Shown here: positions 1-9,030 of the stretch, one piece after another
Position numbering within the stretch: the first letter of the stretch is position 1
Layout of the letters: the number at the start of each line of letters is the position of its first letter
Assembly (NCBI RefSeq): GCF_039522605.1
Contig: NZ_BAAADS010000001.1
Location: forward strand, 1 to 64,000
Source: Lentibacillus siamensis
GTDB taxonomy: Bacteria > Bacillota > Bacilli > Bacillales > Amphibacillaceae
Direction: 5' to 3'
DNA: 64,000 nucleotides
The notes under the pieces: model-generated
Databases searched by the model: none
Told to the model about the DNA's origin: nothing
What the model saw: only the letters and a program-made list of their open reading frames with translations
Translations under genes and position numbers: made by a program

Positions 1-75
1 GGGGAAAGCATTTGCTTTCGTCCTGTTTCACTTGACATACTGGTTGTTTTGTTCAGTTTTCAAAGAGCAAAAATG
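1..75 (-). promoter_or_regulatory. rRNA operon leader (16S rRNA lies beyond the left edge)
   Basis: Read leftward, this segment holds the CTTTGAAAACTGAACAAA motif (about 51-68) that is typical of Bacillus rRNA leaders and spacers and belongs to the boxA-type antitermination region. It follows two strong promoters, so an rRNA operon should start just left of base 1. A short hairpin (GAAAGCA/TGCTTTC) lies at 5-20. No mature 16S sequence is visible inside the window. Confidence 0.72.
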
Positions 76-96
76 AAATCTATCGATAACATATAA

Positions 97-125
97 ATTG
101 TATCATTGTTGATAATGTTTGTCAA
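97..125 (-). promoter_or_regulatory. rRNA operon promoter P2 (proximal)
   Basis: On the minus strand a perfect -35 TTGACA (120-125) is separated by exactly 17 bases from a -10 TACAAT (97-102), a strong sigma-A promoter. It fires leftward into the rRNA leader. Confidence 0.78.
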
Positions 126-174
126 CACAACATTTTTCAACATTTTTTAGGGCTGTTTTTCAACAGCAAAATCA

Positions 175-203
175 ATATTACTCTCCACAGATAAAAATGT
201 CAA
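175..203 (-). promoter_or_regulatory. rRNA operon promoter P1 (distal)
   Basis: On the minus strand TTGACA (198-203), a 17-base spacer and TAATAT (175-180) form a second promoter about 78 bases upstream of P2. Tandem promoters are the usual arrangement for Bacillus rRNA operons. I see nothing else between 204 and 352. Confidence 0.72.
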
Positions 204-352
204 TGGTCTTTTTTTAAAATGGAAGAAAGCGTATAGATTTAGAAATCACGCTTTCCACACATCATTTTTAAATGCTGCCTGATAAAGGATTCTTAAATGA
301 CATCAGTCCGGAATCCCCAAAACTTCAGGCGGTGTAAAACAACACCAGCGAT

Positions 353-658
353 TCACACAACCACTTCACCTTTCCAATCAAGCATCCCGCCTGCCATACT
401 TGATACCTTATAACCATGCTCATCCATAAAGGCTGCTGCCATCATACTTCTTCTACCTGATCTGCATACCATGATGTAATGCTTCTCTTCATCCAGTTCC
501 TGCAATGAATGTGGTATATTTTCAAGTTTAATGTGTTTGGCACCATCTATCATTCCCTGGGCAACTTCATCGTCTTCCCGCACGTCAATAATTACATCGC
601 GTTCATTCCCCAGCAGTTCTTCTACCTCTTCGGGGGTTATTTCATTTATTTCATCCAT
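353..658 (-). CDS. ytwF: Single-domain rhodanese-like protein (YtwF type)
   Basis: A 101-residue cytosolic protein made of one rhodanese domain, which transfers sulfur from a persulfide on the active-site cysteine. The loop CRSGRR at residues 65-70 is the catalytic loop, with Cys65 as the expected nucleophile, and the DVRE strand near residue 25 is typical of the fold. I start at the ATG at 658 because GGAGG lies nine bases before it; the ATG nine bases upstream would sit directly on that ribosome site. B. subtilis has ytwF in the same neighbourhood. The acceptor of the sulfur is unknown. The symbol rests on family and neighbourhood. Confidence 0.85.
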   Translation of the reverse strand: MDEINEITPEEVEELLGNERDVIIDVREDDEVAQGMIDGAKHIKLENIPHSLQELDEEKHYIMVCRSGRRSMMAAAFMDEHGYKVSSMAGGMLDWKGEVVV

Positions 659-770
659 TGCGATCATCCTCCGTATAAAAATATTCCCTACTTATCATAA
701 CTTCTGGAATGAATAGCTTGCAACTATATAACACAAAATACACTAACCATACAAAGTGAGGTTTTATCCT

Positions 771-1529
771 ATGAAATTTCTCATCAGTAAAATATGCTTC
801 ATTCTGCTTTTGTTCCTGACGACAACGGTGACAATAAATGCCGCAGAAGATACGGTTAAAGTACCATCCCCTAAACAACTCCTCGAATTCAACGAGGATC
901 TGACAGGTGACGGGCGAAAGGAATCCATTGTCCTTAAAGGTGTCAAATTTTCAATGGAAACAGATTACCTTAAGGATGCGTGGGTGGAAATTCAACTGGA
1001 AAACAATAAAAAACGGAAAATTCCATATGATGGCGGATATAATCCCAACTTGGAGTTTCTGGATTTGAATCATGATAAGGTACTGGACATATTTTATCGA
1101 AGTGAGGGGCAGGGTGGATTGCACAATCAAGCATTACACACCCTGTCAAATGGGGAACTTAAAGAAATCCAATTACCTGTCCAGCGTTATGTAAAAGCCT
1201 ATTTTACAGATGGTTTTCGATTGGAAGTTAAACTCTCACCTGAACAAAAACCATATATTACCAATGTAAAAAAGCGGGCTTCAGATTATATTCAGAAAGG
1301 AATTTATAATAAACAGGGAAAACTTCTGACAGATGGCTCTGTAGTAATGGAACCAATCAATAGGTATGAGCCGGTGTTTATCAATAAACAAAAAGGATAC
1401 GGATTGAAAAGCTACCAGCAAATTAATGGCACCGGACATACTGATACCATCGGAAGCATTGAAACGCTGTGGTATTATGAAAACGACAACTGGCTTATCT
1501 TAAAAACCAAATGGATACCATCCCGTTAG
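771..1529 (+). CDS. Secreted protein with VCBS/EF-hand-like Asp-rich loops
   Basis: A 252-residue protein with a clear signal peptide (about residues 1-24, ending near TINAA) and no retention signal, so it is probably exported. Two calcium-loop-like motifs are visible: DLTGDG at about residues 43-48 and DLNHDK at about 98-103, a spacing that resembles FG-GAP/VCBS beta-propeller repeats. I start at ATG 771 because GTGAGG lies about ten bases upstream; a GTG at 756 is the alternative but would lack its own ribosome site. It stands alone, convergent with leuS and divergent from the rhodanese gene. Function unknown. Confidence 0.65.
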   Translation: MKFLISKICFILLLFLTTTVTINAAEDTVKVPSPKQLLEFNEDLTGDGRKESIVLKGVKFSMETDYLKDAWVEIQLENNKKRKIPYDGGYNPNLEFLDLNHDKVLDIFYRSEGQGGLHNQALHTLSNGELKEIQLPVQRYVKAYFTDGFRLEVKLSPEQKPYITNVKKRASDYIQKGIYNKQGKLLTDGSVVMEPINRYEPVFINKQKGYGLKSYQQINGTGHTDTIGSIETLWYYENDNWLILKTKWIPSR

Positions 1530-1600
1530 GAAATTTGGCTTATCAACTATTCCTAACCAAACGCATGTAGAAGAAAGCTTTATCTCAATAAACGTAAAAA

Positions 1601-1632
1601 GGATCTCCTTCGCATGAAGTGCGAAGAGATCC
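1601..1632 (-). terminator. leuS terminator
   Basis: A near-perfect hairpin (GGATCTC-TTCGCA pairing with TGCGAAGGAGATCC) directly after the leuS stop, followed on the minus strand by five T residues (1596-1600). Confidence 0.85.
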
Positions 1633-1639
1633 ATTTTAA

Positions 1640-4057
1640 TTAATTTGCCACAATATTTACCAGCTTTCCTGGTACAACGATTACTTTACGAATCGTTTTT
1701 CCTTCAATCCATTCCTGAATTTTTTCATGTTCAAGCGCGTGTTTTTCCAAGTCATCTTTTGAGATATCTTTTGGAACGTTTATTTTTGCCCTGACTTTGC
1801 CCATTACCTGTAACACAACCTCAGCCTCTTCTTCAACCAGTTTGGATTCGTCATATTGGGGCCACTCTTCAAAGGAAACTGTTCTTGGATGTCCAAGACG
1901 GTTCCACAGTTCCTCCGACAGATGTGGTGCAACTGGTGACAGCATTTTTACAAAGCCTTCCACATGTTGTTTATTTAATTTATCTGCTTTATACCCTTCA
2001 TTTATGAATACCATCAACTGGGAAATTCCAGTATTGAAATGCAGGTTACCGAAATCTTCGGTTACTTTTTTAACTGTCTCATGATATACCTTATCAAACG
2101 ACTCATCACCATTACCTTCAACTATTTTATCGGAAATTTCGGCTGTATCTTCATTCACAATCAGCCGCCAAACGCGTTCCAAAAAGCGACGAGAACCATC
2201 CAGGCCGTTTGTTGACCAGGCAACTGCAGCATCAAGCGGTCCCATGAACATTTCGTACAGACGGAGTGTATCCGCACCGTGCGAATGAATAATATCGTCG
2301 GGATTCACAACATTTCCCTTCGATTTACTCATTTTCTCGTGACCCTCACCAAGGATCATACCTTGGTTAAACAATTTCATAAATGGTTCTTTTGTTGGAA
2401 CAACGCCAATATCATACAAGAATTTATGCCAGAACCGTGCATACAGCAGATGAAGTACAGCGTGTTCAGCACCACCGATATATATATCGACCGGCAGCCA
2501 TTCCCGCAATGCTTCAGGATCAGCAAGCTGTTCTGTATTGTCCGGGTCGATAAATCGCAGGAAATACCAGCAGCTTCCCGCCCATTGCGGCATTGTGCTT
2601 GTTTCACGCCGGCCCTTCATCCCGGTTTCCGGATCAGTGACATTAACCCAATCACTGTTGGCCAGCGGTGATTCACCGGTTCCGGACGGCTTAATATTAT
2701 CCATCTCCGGCAGTTCCAGCGGCAGTTCGTCTTCAGGGACCGTTGTCATGGAGCCGTCTTCCCAATGAATGACCGGAATCGGTTCACCCCAGTAGCGTTG
2801 TCTCGCAAAAAGCCAATCACGCAGACGATACGTAACCTTTTTCTCTCCCTTGCCAGATTCCTCAAGCCAGCTGATCATTTTGCTTATTGCTTCCTCTTTT
2901 CCAAGACCATTGAGAAATTCTGAATTAACATGCTCGCCGTCACCAACATAAGGTTCTTTCGAAATATCACCACCTGCAACAACTTCCGTAATCGGCAGGT
3001 CAAATTTCGTTGCAAACTCATAATCACGCTCATCATGTGCCGGTACCGCCATTATTGCACCGGTTCCATAGGACATCAGAACGTAGTCAGCAACCCAGAT
3101 CGGGACCTTTTTATTATTCACCGGGTTTATTGCATAAGCACCGGTAAATACTCCTGTTTTATCTTTAGCTAAGTCTGTCCGCTCCAGTTCGGATTTTGTC
3201 TGGATATCGTTTAAATATGAATCCACTGCATCCTTTTGCTTGGCAGTAACGATTTTTTCCACATACGGATGCTCTGGGGCAAAGACTGCATACGTTGCAC
3301 CAAACAGTGTATCTGGTCTCGTTGTGAAGACGGTGAATGTCTCATCAAAACCATCAATGGAGAAATTCACTTCTGCACCTTCCGAACGTCCAATCCAATT
3401 TCGCTGCATATCTTTAATGCTGTCCGGCCAGTCAAGTTCATCCAGGTCTTCCAGAAGTCGGTCTGCATAAGCGGTGATTTTCAACATCCACTGTTTCATC
3501 GGTTTACGGACAACCGGGTGCCCGCCGCGTTCACTTTTGCCATCAATCACTTCCTCATTGGCCAGAACTGTGCCAAGCGCCGGGCACCAGTTCACCGCCA
3601 CCTCATCCATGTAAGCAAGGCCATGTTCATACAGCTTGGTAAAAATCCACTGGGTCCATTTATAATAGTTCGGATCTGTTGTATTTATTTCACGATCCCA
3701 ATCATATGAAAAGCCAAGTTCCTTAATCTGGCGTTTAAATGTCTCAATATTTTTATCTGTAAAAGCTGCAGGACTGTTGCCGGTATCCAGTGCATACTGT
3801 TCAGCAGGAAGTCCAAATGCATCCCACCCCATAGGATGCAGCACTTCATATCCTTGCATCCGCTTCATACGCGAATAAATATCTGTGGCCGTATATCCTT
3901 CCGGGTGACCAACATGCAATCCGGCACCTGATGGATATGGAAACATGTCAAGTGCATATACTTTTTCCTTGTTTGAATACGTATCTGTCTTAAATGTTTT
4001 ATTTTTTTCCCAATACTGCTGCCATTTCTTTTCAATTTCCTTATGGTTGAATGTCAT
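1640..4057 (-). CDS. leuS: Leucyl-tRNA synthetase
   Basis: Charges tRNA-Leu with leucine in the cytosol. The protein has 805 residues, as expected for the bacterial enzyme. It shows the class I signature HVGH at residues 48-51 after PYPSGAGL, an editing domain in the middle, the KMSKSKGN loop towards the C-terminus and the anticodon-binding end. AAGGAGG lies eight bases before the ATG at 4057, so the in-frame ATG at 4075 is rejected. It is transcribed alone from a promoter and T-box leader upstream and ends at a strong hairpin, so expression should respond to uncharged tRNA-Leu. Confidence 0.97.
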   Translation of the reverse strand: MTFNHKEIEKKWQQYWEKNKTFKTDTYSNKEKVYALDMFPYPSGAGLHVGHPEGYTATDIYSRMKRMQGYEVLHPMGWDAFGLPAEQYALDTGNSPAAFTDKNIETFKRQIKELGFSYDWDREINTTDPNYYKWTQWIFTKLYEHGLAYMDEVAVNWCPALGTVLANEEVIDGKSERGGHPVVRKPMKQWMLKITAYADRLLEDLDELDWPDSIKDMQRNWIGRSEGAEVNFSIDGFDETFTVFTTRPDTLFGATYAVFAPEHPYVEKIVTAKQKDAVDSYLNDIQTKSELERTDLAKDKTGVFTGAYAINPVNNKKVPIWVADYVLMSYGTGAIMAVPAHDERDYEFATKFDLPITEVVAGGDISKEPYVGDGEHVNSEFLNGLGKEEAISKMISWLEESGKGEKKVTYRLRDWLFARQRYWGEPIPVIHWEDGSMTTVPEDELPLELPEMDNIKPSGTGESPLANSDWVNVTDPETGMKGRRETSTMPQWAGSCWYFLRFIDPDNTEQLADPEALREWLPVDIYIGGAEHAVLHLLYARFWHKFLYDIGVVPTKEPFMKLFNQGMILGEGHEKMSKSKGNVVNPDDIIHSHGADTLRLYEMFMGPLDAAVAWSTNGLDGSRRFLERVWRLIVNEDTAEISDKIVEGNGDESFDKVYHETVKKVTEDFGNLHFNTGISQLMVFINEGYKADKLNKQHVEGFVKMLSPVAPHLSEELWNRLGHPRTVSFEEWPQYDESKLVEEEAEVVLQVMGKVRAKINVPKDISKDDLEKHALEHEKIQEWIEGKTIRKVIVVPGKLVNIVAN

Positions 4058-4154
4058 CAAGATTGCCTCCTTCATCGATTGAAAAAACCAGTCAGATAGG
4101 CTGAAGTTTTTTCATAAGGTCTGCTGAACCTACTCATTATGACGTTATAAAAAA

Positions 4155-4375
4155 AGCCACCCATCCCTGTTATTAAAAAGGGACGAGAGACTATGCTTCC
4201 CGCGGTACCACCCGAATTAACGCTGAATGAGCGTTCACTTGGATCCTTAACGCAGAATTACGGCAGGAACTACTTTCTTCATCCCTGCAGCTTAAAGGTG
4301 AGTTCATAAATCCTCAGGGGCAGTTCACACCAGCCACTGCCTCGCTTAACCTGAACAATTCACTACTAATCCTTT
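4155..4375 (-). promoter_or_regulatory. T-box leader of leuS (Leu, specifier CUC)
   Basis: The minus-strand leader contains the conserved T-box sequence GGGTGGTACCGCG (4201-4213), which pairs with the tRNA acceptor end. In the stem I region a GAACTCACC context places the specifier codon CUC (Leu) at 4300-4302. A 14-bp terminator stem with one mismatch (4155-4192) is followed by T residues at 4148-4154 and overlaps the antiterminator region. Uncharged tRNA-Leu should favour read-through into leuS. Confidence 0.93.
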
Positions 4376-4402
4376 GCAACGCCGATACTATATGTATATC
4401 GC

Positions 4403-4431
4403 ATTTTAATCAATGTGTGCCGCTTTGTCAA
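4403..4431 (-). promoter_or_regulatory. leuS promoter
   Basis: TTGACA (4426-4431), a 17-base spacer and TAAAAT (4403-4408) on the minus strand, just upstream of the T-box leader. Confidence 0.78.
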
Positions 4432-4512
4432 GATTTGGGACACAATCTTTCGCCGCACGAAAATTTCGTGATAGAATAAATGATAGTATTATACAGAGGA
4501 GCGAACCTATCC

Positions 4513-5082
4513 ATGATAAAAGGAATTATTAATTATTCCCATTACTTGCTTGAAACCGCTGTTGAAAAGGGCGATACTGTCATCGATGCGACGTGTGGAA
4601 ACGGTCATGACACCCTCTTTCTGTCAAAATTGGTCGGAGAAACAGGGCACGTTTTCGGGTTTGATATACAGGAACAGGCTGTCATCAACACACAGAACAG
4701 ACTTACGAAAAACCGCCTGACCAACACCGATATCATTCAGGACAGCCACAGCAATTTTATCCATCATATTCCCGTCGATAAACTGACGAGACTAGGCGGG
4801 GCTATTTTTAACCTGGGTTATTTGCCGGGTAGTGATAAATCGATCATTACCCGAAGTGAATCAACCATACTTGCGATTGAAGGGATTCTTTCCCACCTGA
4901 AACAGAACGGGCTGGTCGTGCTCGTTATTTACCATGGACACGAAGGCGGTACGGAAGAAAAAGAACAGCTAATGAGATATACCCGGCTGCTGGATCAAAA
5001 AATGTTTCATGTACTGTATTACGGATTCATTAACCAGAAAAATGATCCACCCTTCATTCTCGCCATTCAGAAACGAAATTAA
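4513..5082 (+). CDS. mnmM: tRNA (mnm5s2U34) methyltransferase MnmM (YtqB)
   Basis: A 189-residue class I SAM-dependent methyltransferase. Motif I (VIDATCGNGHDT) lies near residue 27, and the length and sequence match the YtqB family. The B. subtilis member was reported to methylate 5-aminomethyl-2-thiouridine at the tRNA wobble position; the function here is by homology. The ATG at 4513 is chosen because GAGGAG lies about eleven bases before it; an ATG at 4480 has no ribosome site. It reads towards ytpB and the two stop codons overlap at 5079-5082. Confidence 0.87.
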   Translation: MIKGIINYSHYLLETAVEKGDTVIDATCGNGHDTLFLSKLVGETGHVFGFDIQEQAVINTQNRLTKNRLTNTDIIQDSHSNFIHHIPVDKLTRLGGAIFNLGYLPGSDKSIITRSESTILAIEGILSHLKQNGLVVLVIYHGHEGGTEEKEQLMRYTRLLDQKMFHVLYYGFINQKNDPPFILAIQKRN

Positions 5083-6146
5083 TTGATTCTTTTCAGGCGA
5101 TAATAGACCTTGGTATTCCAATGAAAAAACCAGGTGCTTCCGCCACTGATGCGCAAAAGCTGTTTGGTCATTTTTTGCCCGCCGGACAGCTTGCTTGCTT
5201 TCGGATCTCCAAGATAGAGTCCAATTAACCCTTGTTGCACCATTTCATGGAAACGGGGATCCGGCAGGTTGCGGGTCTGATTGTTCGCCTGTTCGATAAA
5301 AAATGCAAGACGGCTTCTCATATACGCTTGATTGTCATAAAAACTGCAGAAATTCAAATCCGCTTCCTCGATATCCTCCTGCTGATCAATGTAGTAATCC
5401 AACAGTATGTGAAGACCCTGCATATAGGGAAAATAACCCCGTCGGATTCGTTCAGCCAGTTCTGCCGGAATCCTTCTTCCAAGTGAATACGATACCAGAC
5501 AAAAGATACCTAACGTTGATCCTGCCGCTGCTGAAAATTCATACCAGGACAATTTTGCCTGACCCCCGCATTCTTCCTGATACCATTTCTGTAACCGTGG
5601 AATTCGTTCTTCCGGCCTGACATGCTTATGTACCTGCAAATCACAGTACAACTGATTCAAACGCAACAGATGATCATATATTTCTTCATAGTTGTCCAAT
5701 GTGCTGATTATTTTCCGGCATGTTTGAACCAAGTCTGTCAAATAGGAATGATCAGCCCGCTCGTCACGCAGCCTGTAATAATCCTGCATGTCATTTTCAG
5801 GAACCAATGCATCAACCATGGACTGATGTAACAGCCGAAAATCATCCGGATCAAGTGATGTGCTTCTGTCACAAAGGTTGTCCAAATAATCACTGATTGT
5901 CTGATATGCCACGATAAAGCGAATTGCCTCTCTCCATTTATCACCAGCCAAAAGAGCGTACACTGCCCCCCCTTGACAGTGGAACCGTTTCGTTTCCAAG
6001 CTGGCAAGTGCCTGAGTTTGCAGCTCCTGATCCGGAATAGTTGCCGCTCGTTTTTTCCAGTAGTCCAATTCCTGTTTGACTGCCGGGAAAACCTTCCAAT
6101 ATACATTTACCATTAATCTCAATGATGTTTTTGGTAGACCCAACAT
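5079..6146 (-). CDS. ytpB: Tetraprenyl-beta-curcumene synthase (YtpB, DUF2600)
   Basis: A 355-residue protein of the DUF2600 family, whose B. subtilis member YtpB cyclises tetraprenyl diphosphate to tetraprenyl-beta-curcumene, a precursor of the C35 terpenoids called sesquarterpenes. The Asp-rich segment SDYLDNLCDR at residues 85-94 is the likely metal-diphosphate site, and the sequence is mostly helical, as in terpene synthases. The start is supported by CGGAGG a few bases before the ATG. In B. subtilis ytpB also neighbours ytqB. The partner cyclase is not in this window. Confidence 0.88.
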   Translation of the reverse strand: MLGLPKTSLRLMVNVYWKVFPAVKQELDYWKKRAATIPDQELQTQALASLETKRFHCQGGAVYALLAGDKWREAIRFIVAYQTISDYLDNLCDRSTSLDPDDFRLLHQSMVDALVPENDMQDYYRLRDERADHSYLTDLVQTCRKIISTLDNYEEIYDHLLRLNQLYCDLQVHKHVRPEERIPRLQKWYQEECGGQAKLSWYEFSAAAGSTLGIFCLVSYSLGRRIPAELAERIRRGYFPYMQGLHILLDYYIDQQEDIEEADLNFCSFYDNQAYMRSRLAFFIEQANNQTRNLPDPRFHEMVQQGLIGLYLGDPKASKLSGGQKMTKQLLRISGGSTWFFHWNTKVYYRLKRIN

Positions 6147-6233
6147 TGCTCCTCCGTTCTTGACTATCCTTCGATTTCCATTTTAACATTCTGCTATAAT
6201 ACATATATGACCATATTTTGGAGGGGGTTTCAA

Positions 6234-6761
6234 ATGATTCATCATTATAAAAATGTAAAACCATCGATAGACAACTCTGTGTTTATCGCCCATGATGCCG
6301 AAATAATCGGCGATGTGACAATCGATGAACAGGCCAGTATCTGGTTCAAAACCGTTATACGGGGGGATGTTGCCCCGGTCCGGATTGGCAAACGTGTCAG
6401 CATCCAGGATTTATCGATGCTGCACCAGAGCCCTGGCAGCCCGGTAATTGTTGAAGATGATGTAACGGTCGGCCACCAGGTTACACTACACGGCTGCACT
6501 GTCCGTAAAAATGCTTTAATAGGCATGGGGACACTCATCCTGGATGGAGCTGAAATCGGCGAGCATGCATTTGTCGGAGCAGGAAGTCTCGTCCCGCCCG
6601 GCAAAAAAATCCCGCCGCATTCACTTGTAATGGGTCGTCCCGCTAAAGTCGTTCGCTCTTTAACAAACGCTGACTATACAGAAATGAAACGCGTCCTGCA
6701 ATCCTACGTGGAAAAAGGTCAATATTATAAACAGAATACAAATCTGGGACAGAACTTTTAG
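6234..6761 (+). CDS. Gamma-carbonic-anhydrase-like hexapeptide protein (YtoA type)
   Basis: A 175-residue left-handed beta-helix protein made of hexapeptide repeats. His64, His81 and His86 (in HQSPG and GHQVTLH) sit where gamma-class carbonic anhydrases bind their metal, and the RGD segment near residue 43 is also conserved in that family. Many members have no measurable carbonic anhydrase activity, so the reaction is uncertain. The ATG at 6234 follows GGAGGGGG; an ATG at 6207 lies upstream of that site and is rejected. It is divergent from ytpB. Confidence 0.8.
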   Translation: MIHHYKNVKPSIDNSVFIAHDAEIIGDVTIDEQASIWFKTVIRGDVAPVRIGKRVSIQDLSMLHQSPGSPVIVEDDVTVGHQVTLHGCTVRKNALIGMGTLILDGAEIGEHAFVGAGSLVPPGKKIPPHSLVMGRPAKVVRSLTNADYTEMKRVLQSYVEKGQYYKQNTNLGQNF

Positions 6762-6922
6762 CATTTAATCATCACTAGTATTGCTGCTATGCAGTTGAAA
6801 ATGCTGCGGGGATTCCTTTAATTTAATTTTAGTACGGCGGATTTCCCCCAATGTACGGCGGTGGGACCATAGTTCTTGCTTCACATTAAATGGTATTCCT
6901 ATGTATAAATACCGTACATAAG

Positions 6923-6965
6923 AAAACAGGCGACAACGGTTCAAAGGCCGTGTCGCCTGTTTTTT
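6923..6965. terminator. Bidirectional terminator after asnB
   Basis: Hairpin AAAACAGGCGAC-ACGG with its complement, with A and T runs on both sides. It serves asnB on the minus strand and can stop transcription from 6761 on the plus strand. The rest of 6762-6922 shows only two copies of GTACGGCGG (about 6832 and 6853). Confidence 0.85.
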
Positions 6966-6971
6966 TAATAC

Positions 6972-8876
6972 TTATTGCGTAATCGCTTCGATAGCACTGT
7001 CCGGTTTGCTTAGTTCCTCAACATCAAATTTGTTTTCAATATTAATTTGATGCCACAGCATAAACATAAGCACCGTCCAGATTTTTCTACTGTAATCACC
7101 TCTGCCCTGACAATGCGCATCAAGCAAATTCAGCACGTAATCTTTATGCAGCAAATGATCTGTCTCACTTTCCTGAATAAGCTGTTTTGCCCACCCGTTA
7201 AGTTCATTTTTCAGCCAATGACGGATCGGGACCGGGAACCCAAGCTTTTTACGGTCAAGCACATGATCAGGGATAATCCCACGTGATGCCTCTCGTAAAA
7301 TACTTTTCGTCGTTCCATTGGCAATTTTCATATCGACCGGAATTTCACTAGCCACATCAAATACTTTTTTATCCAGGAATGGCACTCGTAATTCCAGTGA
7401 ATTTGCCATGGTCATTTTATCTGCTTTCAGTAAAATATCCCCGCGCATCCACGTGTGAATGTCCACATACTGCATCTGATTCACAAGCGGATAGTCACTA
7501 ACCTGGTCATATAGTTTTTCTGTCACCTGCTGATAGGAGACATTTTCATTATATGTCTTTAACAAAGCACGTTTTTCCGTATCCTCAAACATTTTCGCAT
7601 TTCCGATGTAGCGGTTACGGAGCGGTGTTGTTCCGCGTTCCAGAAAGCTTTTGCCGCGTACGCCCTCCGGAATCGCTTCTGCCACCCGGGCAAGCAATGA
7701 CTTTGCCGGAGTCGGTATCGTATTGAACACTTTCAAAGATTCCGGTTCACGGTAAATATTGTAGCCGCCGAATAATTCATCAGATCCTTCTCCGGAAAGG
7801 ACCACCGTTACATGTTTACGGGCTTCGCGGGCAAGGAAATATAACGGGACACACGCCGGATCAGCCAGTGGATCGTCCATATGCCACATGATTTTGGGCA
7901 GTTTCTCCACATACTCCTCTGGTGAAATGATGTAGGAGATATTCTCTACATCCAGCTTATCTGCTGTCTCTTTTGCAACGTCAATTTCTGAAAATCCTTC
8001 CCGTTCAAAGCCGACGGAAAACGTCTTGATATTCGGGTTGAATTTTTTGGCCATCGCCACAATAATTGTTGAATCAATTCCGCCGGATAAAAATGATCCA
8101 ACCGGAACATCGCTTCGCATATGAACGTTGACGGAATCGTACATGACATCCTGAATTCGGTTGATCCAGTCATTTTTCTCCATTAACACCGGATTAAACG
8201 TTGCGTGCCAATACCGGGAAAATTCCAATGCCTGTCCCGGTTTTTTTACAAAATAATGGCCAGGCTCAACTTTTTTTATGCCTGTTGTCATTGTCAATGG
8301 CTCCGGAACAAACTGGAAGCTTAAATAATGCTGCAGTGCTTCTTCGCTAACTTCTTCATTTTCCATCATTAACGTAATGCTTTTTTTCTCCGACGCAAAA
8401 AAAGTCCCTTCTTCTGACTCTTTATAAAATAATGGCTTGATGCCAAATGGATCACGCGCACCATAAAGTGTTTGCTGCTCTTTATCCCAAACCAGGATAG
8501 AAAACATTCCCCTCAAGTATTGAAACGCATTCTCCTTATGTTTGGAAAATAATGCGGCAATTACTTCGGTATCGGATTCGGTGGAAAATGTGTATCCTTC
8601 TTTCACCAAATCCTCACGTAATTCAACATAGTTATAAATTTCACCATTAAAAATAAGCCAGCTTTTTTCATCATCATAGCTCAATGGCTGCTGACCGGTT
8701 TCAATATCAATAATACTCAGGCGCCTGAACCCGAAAGATACGTATTCATCGTGATAGTACCCCTCATCATCGGGACCTCTATGTGTCATAATGCTGTTTT
8801 GTTTTATAAATTGTTTATGCTGATCATCGTTTAAATTCTCAGGTTTATTTCGCAGTACTCCAATAAAACCACACAT
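6972..8876 (-). CDS. asnB: Asparagine synthase, glutamine-hydrolysing
   Basis: Makes asparagine from aspartate, ATP and glutamine. Starting at ATG 8876 the protein begins MCGFIG, which puts the catalytic Cys at residue 2, as the N-terminal glutaminase domain requires; GAGG lies nine bases upstream, and the longer frame to 8900 is therefore wrong. The C-terminal synthetase domain has the ATP pyrophosphatase loop LSGGIDST near residue 262. The length of 634 residues matches the Bacillus AsnB group. It is the first gene of the asnB-metK stretch, but both genes have their own terminators. Confidence 0.95.
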   Translation of the reverse strand: MCGFIGVLRNKPENLNDDQHKQFIKQNSIMTHRGPDDEGYYHDEYVSFGFRRLSIIDIETGQQPLSYDDEKSWLIFNGEIYNYVELREDLVKEGYTFSTESDTEVIAALFSKHKENAFQYLRGMFSILVWDKEQQTLYGARDPFGIKPLFYKESEEGTFFASEKKSITLMMENEEVSEEALQHYLSFQFVPEPLTMTTGIKKVEPGHYFVKKPGQALEFSRYWHATFNPVLMEKNDWINRIQDVMYDSVNVHMRSDVPVGSFLSGGIDSTIIVAMAKKFNPNIKTFSVGFEREGFSEIDVAKETADKLDVENISYIISPEEYVEKLPKIMWHMDDPLADPACVPLYFLAREARKHVTVVLSGEGSDELFGGYNIYREPESLKVFNTIPTPAKSLLARVAEAIPEGVRGKSFLERGTTPLRNRYIGNAKMFEDTEKRALLKTYNENVSYQQVTEKLYDQVSDYPLVNQMQYVDIHTWMRGDILLKADKMTMANSLELRVPFLDKKVFDVASEIPVDMKIANGTTKSILREASRGIIPDHVLDRKKLGFPVPIRHWLKNELNGWAKQLIQESETDHLLHKDYVLNLLDAHCQGRGDYSRKIWTVLMFMLWHQINIENKFDVEELSKPDSAIEAITQ

Positions 8877-9008
8877 CGCTTTTGCCTCGCTTTCATTCAT
8901 GTTGAACCCTTAAGATTATATCATAAAAGATGAGTCTTGACGAAAGCATATGTTGTTTTTAACCACCATAAGTACATGTTAGAAAACTTGGTTGTACTGT
9001 AAAAAAAA

Positions 9009-9028
9009 GAGGTGCAATCAAGCACCCC
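9009..9028 (-). terminator. metK terminator
   Basis: Hairpin GGGGTGC/GCACCTC with a six-base loop, followed on the minus strand by eight T residues (9001-9008), right after the metK stop. Confidence 0.85.
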
Positions 9029-9030
9029 CG

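Noticed and set aside
2279..3709. Several rightward frames of 80-157 residues inside leuS
   Set aside because: They are antisense shadows of a certain gene, with no start signals and odd composition.
5232..6106. Frames of 84-122 residues overlapping ytpB on both strands
   Set aside because: They overlap a recognised full-length gene and have no ribosome sites.
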